The notes: a model not told the origin generated them from the letters alone. Counted from the stretch's first letter, positions 37,221-47,133 are shown. The stretch: DNA of 64,000 nucleotides from Bacteroidales bacterium (GCA_017935505.1 JAGBHM010000017.1:1-64000); one strand, 5' to 3'. Program-made: numbers and translations.

Positions 37221-37916
37221 ATGGAAATTAAAAAATCACCAAAAGCCAACTTGGAAGGCAAAAAATTGCTTTTCAGAGAGATTGGACTCATCATTGCTCT
37301 TTTGATCTGCTACGCAGGTTTTGAATGGAGCACTTCTGAGAAAGAAGTAAGCACTCTTACTGCTGAGACAGAGATTGTAGCAGAAGAGGAGATTATTCCT
37401 ATCACACAAGAGACTCCTCCACATCCACCAGAGGCACCGAAAGAGCCTGTAGTATCAGACTTTATCGATATCGTGGATGATGATGTTCAGGTTGATGACA
37501 ACCTTTTGATCTCAACTGAGGATGATGCCAATTTAGGTGTTGAAATTAAGGAGTATGTTCCTCAGCAGGAAGAAGAGGAAATCGTTGAGGAAGAGGTTAT
37601 TCCACTTGCAATTGTTGAGGAGAAACCTCAATTCATGGGCGGAGACCAGAATGAGTTTACAAAATGGGTGTTCAAAAACATTGTTTACCCTGAGATTGCA
37701 AAAGAGAATGGCGTACAAGGCCGTGTAACTCTTCAGTTTACTGTAGAAACTGATGGTAGAGTATCAAACGTTGTTGTAGTTCGTGGCGTTGACTCTTCAT
37801 TGGATAAAGAGGCTGTCAGAGTTGTTTCAAGTTCTCCAAAATGGACTCCTGGTAAACAGAGAAACAAACCTGTTCGCGTAAGATTTACATTCCCTGTGAT
37901 CTTCCAATTGAGATAA
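37221..37916 (+). CDS. tonB: TonB-type energy transducer
   Basis: 231 residues from ATG 37221 (MEIKKSPKANLEGK). One N-terminal transmembrane helix (about 21-38, EIGLIIALLICYAGFEW), a Pro/Glu-rich periplasmic spacer (TPPHPPEAPKEP, EEEEIVEEEV), and a C-terminal TonB domain (about 150-230: FMGGDQNEFTKWVFKNIVYP, GVQGRVTLQFTVETDG, WTPGKQRNKPVRVRFTFPV). It couples the proton gradient to outer-membrane receptors. ExbB/ExbD are not adjacent. A strong terminator follows. Confidence 0.93.
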   Translation: MEIKKSPKANLEGKKLLFREIGLIIALLICYAGFEWSTSEKEVSTLTAETEIVAEEEIIPITQETPPHPPEAPKEPVVSDFIDIVDDDVQVDDNLLISTEDDANLGVEIKEYVPQQEEEEIVEEEVIPLAIVEEKPQFMGGDQNEFTKWVFKNIVYPEIAKENGVQGRVTLQFTVETDGRVSNVVVVRGVDSSLDKEAVRVVSSSPKWTPGKQRNKPVRVRFTFPVIFQLR

Positions 37917-37938
37917 TTTCTCTGCAGAATAAAATTAT

Positions 37939-37975
37939 AAAAAGGGTGACTAATAGTGATTTAGTCACCCTTTTT
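37939..37975 (+). terminator. tonB terminator
   Basis: Perfect 15-base stem AAAAAGGGTGACTAA / TTAGTCACCCTTTTT with a seven-base loop and T-run. Confidence 0.93.
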
Positions 37976-37979
37976 CGTT

Positions 37980-38108
37980 TTTGCATAAATGTACCAACCG
38001 TTGTTTGGAAGATATTATCGCTCGTGTCTCGAAACCCCATGGTCTCGGGAAGGGAACCAAGCCAAATTTACCTTGCTTCCACTTCGCAGTCGGTATATAT
38101 AAATAGAA
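37980..38108. other. Unassigned, more GC-rich gap segment
   Basis: No open reading frame of note. The stretch 38020-38095 is more GC-rich than its surroundings and has partial symmetry: CGAAACC (38030-38036) with GGTCTCG (38041-38047), and GGAACCAAG with a nearby CTTGCTTCC-like sequence. It could be a small structured RNA or a repeat unit; nothing else supports either. Confidence 0.3.
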
Positions 38109-38109
38109 A

Positions 38110-38155
38110 AGAGGCCGACTTCTAAGTCAATTATTTGACTCTTCAATCGGCCTCT
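38110..38155. terminator. Terminator of the P1 peptidase gene
   Basis: AGAGGCCGA (38110-38118) pairs with TCGGCCTCT (38147-38155), with an inner AGTCAA/TTGACT pairing. It lies between convergent tonB and the peptidase gene. Confidence 0.75.
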
Positions 38156-38181
38156 TATTTATTATAGAGCTGTAGGAGTAA

Positions 38182-39324
38182 TTACTTTTTTGTAACCTCA
38201 GCAGCCTTTATATATTCAACAACCTTCTCTATTGGAAGTGCTTTCACCTCTTTACCATTATATCCTTTGATATCCTTTGCAGCAAATAGTGCATTCCACA
38301 AAGCCTCTGATGTTGCCTCAATTGTAGCAAGGAAGAGCGCACTCATATCATCATTGTGAAGCAACTCAGGAGAGTATGTTTTGGTGCTCTCATTTATCAG
38401 ATTTTCTGGACAAACAGACATTGCAATCACATAATCACCACTTCCGTTTGAGGCAATTCCACCAGTCTTTGCAAGACCAAGCATAGCTCTTTTCGCCATT
38501 CTTTCAAGATTTCTTGCATCAACTGGAGCGTCAGTCACTACAACCATCATACAAGAACCGTCAACATCCTGCATAACATTCTTCTGGAACTGGTAATGCT
38601 CAAGAAGCTGACCTATCTGAACTCCTGCTATCTCAAGTACACCACCATAATTCGACTGTACCAGAACACCAACTGTATAGCCGCCAAGACTCTTTGGAAG
38701 AACTCTCGAAGAGGTACCTATACCTGCTTTGAATCCAAAGCTTACAGTACCCACTCCGGCTCCTACACAACCCTCTTCCACAGGGCCGCTTTTTGCTTTT
38801 TTCAACGCAGCCAACACATCATCTTTGGTTACGTATCTTGCACGTATATTATTGAGTCCACCATCATTTGTTTCGCCTACAACCGCATTTACAGAGCGTA
38901 CATTTTCATTTCCAGGCTGTGCCAAAGTATACTCTACCAAACCGCTTATACCCTCTGCCACATTAAGTGTATTGGTAAGGACTATAGGAGTCTCAATATT
39001 TCCAAGTTCTTGAACCTGAGTAACTCCAGCCAATTTTCCAAATCCGTTTCCTGCATAGATTGCAGCTGGAACTTTATTTCTGAATATATTGCCCTGATGG
39101 GGGATAATCGCTGTAACACCTGTACGCATATCCTCACCTTCAATTTTGGTGACATGACCTACAGTAACACCAGGAACATCTGTTATGGCGTTATATTCAC
39201 CTGTTTTAAAAATTCCAGTTTTAATTCCATAATCGCGCATCCTTTTCTGCGCCTGCAAATCAGATGCACCAGCCAGTACACAAGAGATGATAAGTGCTCC
39301 GCAAATAAAAATTTTTCCTTTCAT
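38182..39324 (-). CDS. Secreted P1/S58-family peptidase (DmpA-like)
   Basis: 380 residues with a signal peptide (IFICGALIISCVLAGAS, cleavage near LQA). The P1 family are Ntn-fold hydrolases that self-cleave before the nucleophile serine; members remove N-terminal D- or beta-residues from peptides. Conserved features are YNAITDVPGVTVGHVTK, VGAGVGTVSFGFKAGIGTSSR near the cleavage region, and ASNGSGDYVIA. The lipobox is doubtful, so the protein is likely periplasmic. Substrate unknown. It diverges from hflX. Confidence 0.87.
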   Translation of the reverse strand: MKGKIFICGALIISCVLAGASDLQAQKRMRDYGIKTGIFKTGEYNAITDVPGVTVGHVTKIEGEDMRTGVTAIIPHQGNIFRNKVPAAIYAGNGFGKLAGVTQVQELGNIETPIVLTNTLNVAEGISGLVEYTLAQPGNENVRSVNAVVGETNDGGLNNIRARYVTKDDVLAALKKAKSGPVEEGCVGAGVGTVSFGFKAGIGTSSRVLPKSLGGYTVGVLVQSNYGGVLEIAGVQIGQLLEHYQFQKNVMQDVDGSCMMVVVTDAPVDARNLERMAKRAMLGLAKTGGIASNGSGDYVIAMSVCPENLINESTKTYSPELLHNDDMSALFLATIEATSEALWNALFAAKDIKGYNGKEVKALPIEKVVEYIKAAEVTKK

Positions 39325-39360
39325 ACATAAAAGTTTTAATGTAAGTACAAAGATAGTTTT

Positions 39361-39368
39361 TACTTTTG
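39361..39368 (+). promoter_or_regulatory. -7 box for hflX
   Basis: TACTTTTG, an exact TAnnTTTG match, 40 bases before the chosen hflX ATG. Of the chosen starts, hflX has the clearest Shine-Dalgarno sequence (TTAGGAG, 39395-39401). Confidence 0.55.
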
Positions 39369-39408
39369 TAGAAATTTGATTTTAATAGACAATATTAGGA
39401 GAATACCG

Positions 39409-40572
39409 ATGGATAGAGCCGTTTTTATATCTGTTATTACAGCAAACAGCACAGAGGAACAAGTTATAGAGTATTTGGATGAACTGCAGTTTTTGGCAGA
39501 GACTGCCGGTGTTGTTGGTGAAAAAAGATTTGTCCAGAGACTCGACAGGCCCAATTCAAAAACATATATAGGTACAGGAAAGCTTGAGGAGGTAAAAGCA
39601 TATATTATTGAAAATGAAATCGATCTGGTTATTTTTGATGATGAGCTCACTCCATCGCAGCTCAGGAATCTCGAGAGGGAACTCAATTGCAGAATCCTCG
39701 ACAGAACCAATCTGATTCTTGACATCTTTGCACAAAGAGCCAAAACAGCCTATGCAAAGACTCAGGTTGAGCTGGCGCAGTACCAATATCTTCTGCCACG
39801 TCTTACAAGAATGTGGACCCACTTGGAGAGGCAGAGGGGAGGTATCGGTATGAGAGGTCCCGGAGAGAGCCAGATTGAGACAGACCGCCGTATCATTCTG
39901 GATAAAATAAGCCGCCTTAAAGACCATCTTAAGAAGATAGACAAACAGATGGCCTCACAAAGGGGAAACAGGGGCAATATGGTGAGAATTTCACTTGTCG
40001 GATATACAAATGTAGGCAAAAGCACTTTAATGAATCTTCTGGCAAAAAGTGATGTATTTGCCGAAAACAAACTCTTTGCAACCCTCGACACAACTGTAAG
40101 AAAGGTTGTGATAGAGAATGTGCCGTTTCTTTTGAGTGATACAGTAGGATTTATCAGAAAGCTTCCTCATCAGCTTGTGGAGTCGTTCAAAAGTACTCTT
40201 GATGAGGTGAGGGAGGCAGATATCCTCATGCATGTTGTTGACATATCACATCCAAATTTTGAGGAGCAGATAAGGGTTGTAAAACAGACTCTTCAGGAAA
40301 TAGGGGCAGGGGAGAAGCCCACTTTCATGGTATTCAACAAGATAGATGCATATAAATATGTAGAGCAGGATGAATTCTCAATAGAGGAGAAAAAACCGGA
40401 GAACTATTCATTGGAAGAGCTCAAACACTCCTGGATGTATAAGGAGAATACCCCGGCAATTTTCATCTCAGCAAAAGAGAAACTGCATATAGACAAACTC
40501 CGCAACGATCTATATAAGATGGTTGCAGAGATTCATGCCGGCCGCTGGCCGTTCGACAACTTCCTGTGGTAA
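39409..40572 (+). CDS. hflX: HflX, ribosome-associated GTPase
   Basis: 387 residues from ATG 39409 (MDRAVFISVITANS), which has an AGGAG eight bases ahead. HflX splits stalled or hibernating ribosomes. The N-terminal domain contains KTYIGTGKLEEVKAYI and the glycine-rich GGIGMRGPGESQIETDRR; the G domain has GYTNVGKST (G1), DTVGF (G3) and NKID (G4). The gene ends directly against the convergent alpha/beta hydrolase, with no spacer. Confidence 0.95.
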   Translation: MDRAVFISVITANSTEEQVIEYLDELQFLAETAGVVGEKRFVQRLDRPNSKTYIGTGKLEEVKAYIIENEIDLVIFDDELTPSQLRNLERELNCRILDRTNLILDIFAQRAKTAYAKTQVELAQYQYLLPRLTRMWTHLERQRGGIGMRGPGESQIETDRRIILDKISRLKDHLKKIDKQMASQRGNRGNMVRISLVGYTNVGKSTLMNLLAKSDVFAENKLFATLDTTVRKVVIENVPFLLSDTVGFIRKLPHQLVESFKSTLDEVREADILMHVVDISHPNFEEQIRVVKQTLQEIGAGEKPTFMVFNKIDAYKYVEQDEFSIEEKKPENYSLEELKHSWMYKENTPAIFISAKEKLHIDKLRNDLYKMVAEIHAGRWPFDNFLW

Positions 40573-41394
40573 TTACTTGTATCTCTCCACAAACTCTGAG
40601 AGAATCTCCAGACATTTGTCGGGCTGCTCTATAAATGAGTTGTGTCCGGTATTTTCTATTATCTTCCCCTCCACATTCGGGAACTGGCCGATAATTGTAT
40701 TTACCCGCTCAATAGGATTGAATTTGTCTTTGTCACCAAACACAAACAGGGCAGGGGAGTGGGGCGCATTCAGGCTCTTTATGAACTCTGTATAATCCTT
40801 CCTCTGCATCATACCCCTCAATGATGCCACAATACCCTTAGGATCATGTGTTTCACATATTTCTATAGTCTCCTGTATCTTCTCATCCAATTTACGGAGA
40901 TTCTCAGAATCATACATACGCGGAATGCTTATCTCTGCAATTCTCCCCAGCATCGATGACTGTATAAGGGATATCTCCCTCTCTCTGTCTACCTTCTTCT
41001 CTTCCGAGTCTGGAAATGGTACAGAATTCAATAGAACAAGCCCCTTAAATCTCTGCGGATAACCCTCCATACACGCCTGGGCCACATATCCTCCCATTGA
41101 ATGGCCTGCAACAAATGCCTTCTCCACTTTACATTTGTCGAGAACATCCACAACAACGGAGGCTGCAAACTCCATACTGTTGACATCATCATTTGATCCC
41201 GACAGACCATGCCCCGGCAGATCAATGGAAATAACCCTGTATCTCTTCTCCAACAAGGCCGAGAACTCTGTAAAAATATAGAGAGTCTCAAGATATCCAT
41301 GAAGCAGCACTATTGTTTCGTCCCCTTTCTGTGAATCAGAAATATGGACAGGAATATTATTAGAAATTGCAAAAAATTCCATAGTAGAAACCAT
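40573..41394 (-). CDS. Alpha/beta-fold hydrolase
   Basis: 273 residues. Nucleophile elbow GHSMGG (about residues 97-102), oxyanion region LLHGYLETL, acid in FVFGDKDKFNP and His in ENTGHNSFIEQP make a complete catalytic triad. No signal peptide, so cytoplasmic. The family is too broad to name a substrate. ATG 41382 is an alternative start four codons in. Confidence 0.88.
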   Translation of the reverse strand: MVSTMEFFAISNNIPVHISDSQKGDETIVLLHGYLETLYIFTEFSALLEKRYRVISIDLPGHGLSGSNDDVNSMEFAASVVVDVLDKCKVEKAFVAGHSMGGYVAQACMEGYPQRFKGLVLLNSVPFPDSEEKKVDREREISLIQSSMLGRIAEISIPRMYDSENLRKLDEKIQETIEICETHDPKGIVASLRGMMQRKDYTEFIKSLNAPHSPALFVFGDKDKFNPIERVNTIIGQFPNVEGKIIENTGHNSFIEQPDKCLEILSEFVERYK

Positions 41395-41408
41395 TAATTA
41401 CAAGCATA

Positions 41409-41416
41409 CAAATATA
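41409..41416 (-). promoter_or_regulatory. -7 box for the alpha/beta hydrolase
   Basis: TATATTTG on the minus strand, an exact match, 14 bases before the hydrolase ATG. Confidence 0.55.
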
Positions 41417-41470
41417 ATTAAAAAACAGATTATTAAATACAATGCCACTTCAAATGTAGATACAAAAATA

Positions 41471-41490
41471 GCCAGACCTTCCGGCCTGGC
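41471..41490 (-). terminator. frdAB terminator
   Basis: GCCAG (41471-41475) pairs with CTGGC (41486-41490), and the minus strand continues into ATTTTTG. It follows the frdB stop. Confidence 0.65.
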
Positions 41491-41513
41491 CATTTCTTAT
41501 GAGAAACTTTCAA

Positions 41514-42293
41514 TTAGTCTTTCAATTTTGCGCAAAGGAACTCTCTGTTCAAACGTGCTATATTTGATACTGAAATGCCTTTAGGACACTCCATCTCACA
41601 TGCACGGGTATTTGTACAAGCACCGAAGCCCAACTCATCCATTTTTGCAACCATAGCCTTAGCTCTTCTTGCACCCTCAATTTTACCTTGAGGAAGCAAT
41701 GCCAAAGAACTTACTCTTGCAGAAACGAACAACATTGCAGAACCGTTCTTACAAGTTGCAACACAAGCACCGCAACCTACGCAAGAAGCTGCATCCATAC
41801 TCTCGTCAGCATCCTTTTTAGGAATAGGAATAGCGTTACCGTCTGGAACTCCACCTGTATTTACAGATACGAATCCACCTGCCTGAAGAATCTGGTCAAA
41901 TGCATTTCTGTTTACTACCAAGTCTTTGATAATAGGGAAACCTGCACTTCTCCATGGTTCAATTGTAATGGTATCGCCATCTTTGAATTTACGCATGTGC
42001 AGCTGACAAGTTGTAATATCATTGTCCGGACCATGCGCCCTACCGTTAATATATAGTGAACAAGCACCGCAGATACCCTCACGACAGTCATGGTCGAAAC
42101 TTACAGGACCGCTTGACTTGCAACCTTTATTCACAGCCACAGGATCGATGTTCTCCTTAATCAACTGCTCGTTGAGGATATCCATCATCTCCAAGAATGA
42201 GCTGTCAGGAGAGATATTCTTAACTTGATAAGTCTCGAAATGTCCCTTCTCTTTTGCGTTTTTCTGACGCCAAACTTTTAGTGTTAAATCCAT
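41514..42293 (-). CDS. frdB: Fumarate reductase / succinate dehydrogenase iron-sulfur subunit
   Basis: 259 residues. Carries electrons between the quinone site and FAD via three clusters. The [2Fe-2S] ligands are CREGICGAC (C70, C75, C78) and C96; the second domain has [11 protein letters not shown] (4Fe-4S) and [13 protein letters not shown] (3Fe-4S and 4Fe-4S). A short stretch before the first cluster, [12 protein letters not shown], looks like an insertion carrying an extra cysteine. The gene lies 17 nt after frdA. Confidence 0.95.
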   Translation of the reverse strand: MDLTLKVWRQKNAKEKGHFETYQVKNISPDSSFLEMMDILNEQLIKENIDPVAVNKGCKSSGPVSFDHDCREGICGACSLYINGRAHGPDNDITTCQLHMRKFKDGDTITIEPWRSAGFPIIKDLVVNRNAFDQILQAGGFVSVNTGGVPDGNAIPIPKKDADESMDAASCVGCGACVATCKNGSAMLFVSARVSSLALLPQGKIEGARRAKAMVAKMDELGFGACTNTRACEMECPKGISVSNIARLNREFLCAKLKD

Positions 42294-42310
42294 ATTATAA
42301 TTTCCTTTTC

Positions 42311-44257
42311 TTAGTCTTTATAGTTTCTTGTTGATGGTTTTACAAACTCATAGTTGAGAGGCTCCTTATGCAACTCAGGGGCAACATCGTCACCTTTATA
42401 CTCCCAAGCGGCAACATACATGAAGTTCTCATCATCACGTTTTGTCTCACCATCTTCTGTCTGCATCTCTTCACGGAAGTGACCTCCGCAAGACTCTTTT
42501 CTATTAAGGGCATCAATTGCCATCAATTCGCCCATCTCAAGGAAGTCTGCCAAACGAAGTGCTTTCTCAAGTTCCTGGTTGAACTCACCATTCTCACCTG
42601 CAACATAAACATTGCTCCAGAACTCTTTCTTAAGATCTTTAATCAGGCCGATAGCTTTCTTAAGACCCTCTTCGTTTCTTGCCATTCCAACATAATCCCA
42701 CATAACAAGACCGAGTTGTTTATGGATCTCATCAACGGTCTTCTTACCTTTGATTGACAAAAGTTTGTTGATTTTCTCCTTAACAGCCTTCTCTGCCTCA
42801 TCAAATGCAGGATGGTTTGTATCAGTCTTAGGCTCTGCGAATTTATGTGAAAGATAATCTCCAATAGTGTATGGCAGGATGAAATATCCGTCTGCAAGAC
42901 CCTGCATCAAAGCAGATGCACCAAGACGGTTTCCACCATGGTCACTGAAGTTTGCCTCACCAATTGCATACAAACCAGGAATTGTTGTCTGCAAGTTGTA
43001 GTCTACCCAGATACCACCCATTGTGTAGTGGATTGCAGGGTAAATCATCATAGGCTCCTTATATGGATTTGTATCGGTAATCTTCTCATACATCTGGAAC
43101 AAGTTACCATATCTCTCGGTAATCACTTTCTCACCCAATCTCTCGATTGCAGATTTGAAATCAAGGAATACGGCAAGACCTGTTTCATTTACACCGAAAC
43201 CTGCATCACAACGCTCTTTTGCAGCTCTTGATGCAACATCACGAGGTACAAGGTTACCAAATGCAGGATATCTTCTCTCCAAATAGTAATCTCTATCCTC
43301 TTCTGGTATCTGAGAAGGTTTTATCTGTTTCTTTCTAAGTTTCTCAACATCCTCTTTCTTCTTAGGAACCCAAATTCTACCGTCGTTTCTCAAAGACTCA
43401 CTCATAAGAGTAAGTTTAGACTGTTGTGTTCCGTGTACAGGGATACAGGTAGGGTGGATCTGTGCAAAACAAGGGTTTCCGAAGAATGCACCCTTCTTGT
43501 AGCACTGCCAAGCTGAAGAACCGTTACTGTTCATTGCATTTGTTGAGAGGAAGAATACGTTACCGTAACCACCTGTTGCAATTACAACAGCATGTGCTCC
43601 AAATCTCTCGATTTCACCTGTTTCAATATTTCTGGCAATGATACCTTTAGCCTCTCCATTGATCAAAACCAGATCCAACATCTCATGACGAGGATATGAT
43701 TTTACTGAACCTTTTGCAACCTGACGGTTCAATGCCGCATAAGCTCCCAAAAGAAGCTGCTGTCCGGTTTGGCCGCGGGCATAGAATGTACGGCTTACCT
43801 GTGCACCACCAAATGAACGGTTATCCAAAAGTCCGCCATAATCTCTTGCAAATGGAACACCTTGTGCAACACACTGGTCGATGATGTTGTTACTTACCTC
43901 AGCCAAACGGTATACGTTAGCCTCACGTGCTCTGTAATCACCACCTTTGATAGTGTCATAGAACAAACGATAAATTGAGTCATTATCGTTGGTATAATTC
44001 TTTGCAGCGTTAATACCACCTTGAGCAGCTATAGAGTGAGCACGTCTTGGTGAGTCGCTGATGCAGAAAACTTTTACGTTATATCCAAGTTCGCCTAATG
44101 AAGCAGCAGCAGAAGCACCACCTAAACCGGTACCTACTACTATAATTTCTAGTTTGCGCTTATTAGCCGGACTAACTACGCGTATTTGAGCCTTATGCTT
44201 TGTCCATTTCTCAGCCAAAGGCCCCTCAGGAATGTGTGATATTAATTTTTCGGCCAT
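42311..44257 (-). CDS. frdA: Fumarate reductase / succinate dehydrogenase flavoprotein subunit
   Basis: 648 residues from ATG 44257 ([15 protein letters not shown]). Covalent-FAD flavoprotein that reduces fumarate to succinate, the terminal step of anaerobic respiration in Bacteroidales. Visible are the FAD loop [15 protein letters not shown], the FAD-linking histidine motif [15 protein letters not shown], the [13 protein letters not shown] block and [16 protein letters not shown] longer upstream reading is rejected because it runs through AT-rich leader sequence with no homology. The expected frdC (cytochrome b) is missing upstream, where a + strand DUF4251 gene lies instead. Confidence 0.96.
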   Translation of the reverse strand: MAEKLISHIPEGPLAEKWTKHKAQIRVVSPANKRKLEIIVVGTGLGGASAAASLGELGYNVKVFCISDSPRRAHSIAAQGGINAAKNYTNDNDSIYRLFYDTIKGGDYRAREANVYRLAEVSNNIIDQCVAQGVPFARDYGGLLDNRSFGGAQVSRTFYARGQTGQQLLLGAYAALNRQVAKGSVKSYPRHEMLDLVLINGEAKGIIARNIETGEIERFGAHAVVIATGGYGNVFFLSTNAMNSNGSSAWQCYKKGAFFGNPCFAQIHPTCIPVHGTQQSKLTLMSESLRNDGRIWVPKKKEDVEKLRKKQIKPSQIPEEDRDYYLERRYPAFGNLVPRDVASRAAKERCDAGFGVNETGLAVFLDFKSAIERLGEKVITERYGNLFQMYEKITDTNPYKEPMMIYPAIHYTMGGIWVDYNLQTTIPGLYAIGEANFSDHGGNRLGASALMQGLADGYFILPYTIGDYLSHKFAEPKTDTNHPAFDEAEKAVKEKINKLLSIKGKKTVDEIHKQLGLVMWDYVGMARNEEGLKKAIGLIKDLKKEFWSNVYVAGENGEFNQELEKALRLADFLEMGELMAIDALNRKESCGGHFREEMQTEDGETKRDDENFMYVAAWEYKGDDVAPELHKEPLNYEFVKPSTRNYKD

Positions 44258-44398
44258 TATTATTTTATTATAGAAAAATTTTCTACAAATTTGGCTACTT
44301 TTTGTCAAATAACCAATTATTATATGATATTTGTAGGCCATTTGTCGGCCAAAAAACATTTTTTCTAATTTTACAAACAATTAAACATCAAAACAGGC

Positions 44399-44902
44399 AT
44401 GAAACAGTTTATAATTATACTGGCATCACTCCTTGTAATATTGAATACGGAGTCTTTTGCACAGAAAAAACAGAAAAGGGCACAAATCAAACAGATGCAT
44501 ATCCAGAAGGTGAAAGAGTGTATCAGCAAGGATAGCCTCTATATTGAGATAAACAGGATAAATCCTATGGGAACAACTCCAAAAAGCTCTTCATACTCAT
44601 ATTTCGTAAAGGTCTTTAATGGAAAAGCTTCACTATATCTGCCATATATGGGTAAAATGACAACTGCTGTTCTTGGAGGTGAGAAACTCTCAATTGAAGC
44701 GAGGGAGCAGAGTGTAAAACTGCAGAAAGAGTCTGATCCCAAAAATGAGTGTACATATTATCTCTTCAACTTCAACAATGAAAACAGAAGTGAAAGATGG
44801 GAGTGTGTTTTCCAGCTCTATGACAACGGATATGTCATAATGAAATTATCATGTCCGGGAAGGGATCCTGTAGGTTTCCATGGAGATCTTAAAGTTGACT
44901 GA
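44399..44902 (+). CDS. DUF4251 secreted protein
   Basis: 167 residues with a signal peptide (FIIILASLLVILNTESFA). The mature part fits the Bacteroidota DUF4251 family: INRINPMGTTPKSSSYSYFVKV, ASLYLPYMGKM, and a C-terminal VCPGRDPVGFHGDL-like sequence. These are small periplasmic beta-sandwich proteins of unknown role. It is 17 nt upstream of the GH20 gene and probably in the same transcript. Confidence 0.78.
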   Translation: MKQFIIILASLLVILNTESFAQKKQKRAQIKQMHIQKVKECISKDSLYIEINRINPMGTTPKSSSYSYFVKVFNGKASLYLPYMGKMTTAVLGGEKLSIEAREQSVKLQKESDPKNECTYYLFNFNNENRSERWECVFQLYDNGYVIMKLSCPGRDPVGFHGDLKVD

Positions 44903-44919
44903 TTAAAATTTATTCCAAT

Positions 44920-47133
44920 ATGAAACTGAAAACCATGCTGGCCACATTATTGCTGGCCATGTTGCCTTTTATCTCATTTTCACAGAAGGGGCAACTAAAT
45001 CTGATTCCAAAACCACAATCGGTCTGCATCGGAAGTGGAAAATTTGTAATTAACGGGAATACAACAATAAAGGGAAATTCTGATTTTGCCGTAAAATACC
45101 TTTCCGACAAAATAAAGAGTTCATCAGGAATTGATGTAAGGGAGAGCTCTTCCGCTTTAGAAAATTTTATACAGATAGATGTAAATTCACAATCGGGATT
45201 AAAAAGAGAGGGGTACAGGCTACAGATTACACCAGAATATATAAAAATAGAGGCCAACGATAATGCTGGTGCTTTTTACGGTGTACAGACATTGCTGCAG
45301 CTTATGCCTGCCTCTGTTTATGGAGAGGCTTCAGGCTGGGAAAAATGGGAAGTTCCTTGTGTGAAAATAGAGGATTATCCCAGATTCGGATATCGCGGAG
45401 CTGGTCTTGATGTCTCCAGAACATTCTTTCCAATTGAAACAATATACAACTTTATTGACTGGATATCTTACCACAAGATCAATACATTCCACTGGCATCT
45501 TACAGATGACAACGGTTGGAGAGTTGAGATTAAAAAATATCCTTTACTCACACAGAAAGGCGCCTGGAGAGGTCCAGATGAGGTTCTTCCACCCTCTTAC
45601 GGTTCTGGAAACAAGAGATATGGTGGCTTCTATACTCAGGATGAGATTAAAAAGGTGGTAAAATATGCTTCCGACAGAAATATTACCATAATACCAGAAA
45701 TAGATATGCCTGGCCACAGCAAGGCTGTTATCCACACATATCCTGAAGTTGGATGTACAAATGAAAACAAACAGATGAGCGTTAATGGTGAGGTGAACAA
45801 TGTATGGTGTGTAGGTAATGAGAAGAGCTACATCATGATTGAGAATATTGTGAAGGAGCTGGTTGCACTCTTCCCTTCAAAGATGATACATCTCGGTGGT
45901 GATGAGGTGAATATGGATAATTGGAAAAGCTGTCCGTCGTGTCAGGCACTAATGAAAAAAATGGGAATGAAAGAAGAGATTGAACTTCTCAACTATTTTG
46001 TGAGAAGAATGGAAAAAATAGTGAACAAACATGGAAGAGTGCTTGTAGGATGGGATGAAATTATTAAGGGAGGTGATCTGCAACCTTCAACTGTTGTTTA
46101 TGGATGGGGATCAATGAAAAGGGGCGCAAATGCTGTTAGAAAGGGACAACCTACAGTATTCCTTCCTGGACAATATTGTTATCTCGACATGAAACAGTCT
46201 GAATATGAAAGGGGACACAATTGGGCTGCAATTGTAACATTGGACAGCACCTATAAAATAGATCCTATAAAGATGAATGACTTCACTCCTGAGCAGGAGA
46301 AACTTGTCCTTGGAGTACAAGGCAACTTGTGGTGTGAATTGCTCGACAGACCTGCAAGATTTATGGAGTACCAGTTCTTCCCAAGATTATGTGCCCTCTC
46401 AGAGGCAGGATGGACAAATCCTGAAAATAAAGATTACGATGATTTTTATTTCAGACTCACAAAAACACATTATGAGAGGTTATACAATATGGGAATAGCC
46501 TTCAGACTTCCTTTCCCTAATGTGAAATACGAAAACAACACACTAAAAGTTAAATTGCCTTATGATTGGGCTGTTGTGAGATATACAACAGATGGTACAG
46601 AACCATCTGCAACATCAAATATATATACAGGAGATATTGTTACATTTGAGCCTGAGAAGTTCAGATTTGCGACATTTTACAGGGATTATAACAAAAGTAT
46701 ATCTGTAGGAGCTTCAAATATAGAGCTTTACAACTATATAACACCTAAAGTTAGTATAGAGAGCTCATATGATGCTGAGTATACAAATAACAGATTCCCT
46801 GTTTCTAATATAACCTCATATGATTTCAAGAAATATTGGAGAATAAACAGAAGGTCACAAGCTGGAGATTATGTGTTGTATACATTCGAGCAACCAGTGG
46901 AGTGCAGCAAAATTACAGTTGAAACAGGTATTCCAAATATAACATTCTATAGTGTAACCGACGGTTATGTAGAATACTCCTATAATGGCAAAGATTTCAT
47001 AAAAGGGGAGGAATTTGTATATGGAACAGCAGTTATAGAGCCAAAAGATAGAGTAAAAGCTGTAAAAATTGTATTTACAGGCATGTCTGATGCACTAATC
47101 ACAGCATTCCAGAATTTGAAAATTGAAAAATAA
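44920..47133 (+). CDS. Secreted GH20 beta-N-acetylhexosaminidase
   Basis: 737 residues with a signal peptide (MLATLLLAMLPFISFS). The N-terminal GH20b domain (about 22-150) leads into the TIM barrel (DYPRFGYRGAGLDVSRTFFP, FHWHLTDDNGWR) with the catalytic Asp-Glu pair in HLGGDEVNMDNW (about residue 325-335). After the barrel is a chitobiase-type C-terminal domain (VVRYTTDGTEPSATS) and a discoidin-like tail. It removes terminal GlcNAc/GalNAc from glycans such as mucin or peptidoglycan fragments. No SusC/SusD pair is adjacent, so it is not part of an evident polysaccharide utilisation locus. Confidence 0.95.
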   Translation: MKLKTMLATLLLAMLPFISFSQKGQLNLIPKPQSVCIGSGKFVINGNTTIKGNSDFAVKYLSDKIKSSSGIDVRESSSALENFIQIDVNSQSGLKREGYRLQITPEYIKIEANDNAGAFYGVQTLLQLMPASVYGEASGWEKWEVPCVKIEDYPRFGYRGAGLDVSRTFFPIETIYNFIDWISYHKINTFHWHLTDDNGWRVEIKKYPLLTQKGAWRGPDEVLPPSYGSGNKRYGGFYTQDEIKKVVKYASDRNITIIPEIDMPGHSKAVIHTYPEVGCTNENKQMSVNGEVNNVWCVGNEKSYIMIENIVKELVALFPSKMIHLGGDEVNMDNWKSCPSCQALMKKMGMKEEIELLNYFVRRMEKIVNKHGRVLVGWDEIIKGGDLQPSTVVYGWGSMKRGANAVRKGQPTVFLPGQYCYLDMKQSEYERGHNWAAIVTLDSTYKIDPIKMNDFTPEQEKLVLGVQGNLWCELLDRPARFMEYQFFPRLCALSEAGWTNPENKDYDDFYFRLTKTHYERLYNMGIAFRLPFPNVKYENNTLKVKLPYDWAVVRYTTDGTEPSATSNIYTGDIVTFEPEKFRFATFYRDYNKSISVGASNIELYNYITPKVSIESSYDAEYTNNRFPVSNITSYDFKKYWRINRRSQAGDYVLYTFEQPVECSKITVETGIPNITFYSVTDGYVEYSYNGKDFIKGEEFVYGTAVIEPKDRVKAVKIVFTGMSDALITAFQNLKIEK

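Noticed and set aside
44258..44380. Upstream extension of frdA adding about 40 residues
   Set aside because: The extension is AT-rich leader sequence without family similarity; the ATG at 44257 gives the usual FrdA N-terminus.
45728..45736. Perfect DnaA box TTATCCACA inside the GH20 gene
   Set aside because: It is alone, inside a coding sequence, and encodes conserved GH20 residues; a second lone copy at 5039-5047 in nrdJ shows such matches occur by chance.
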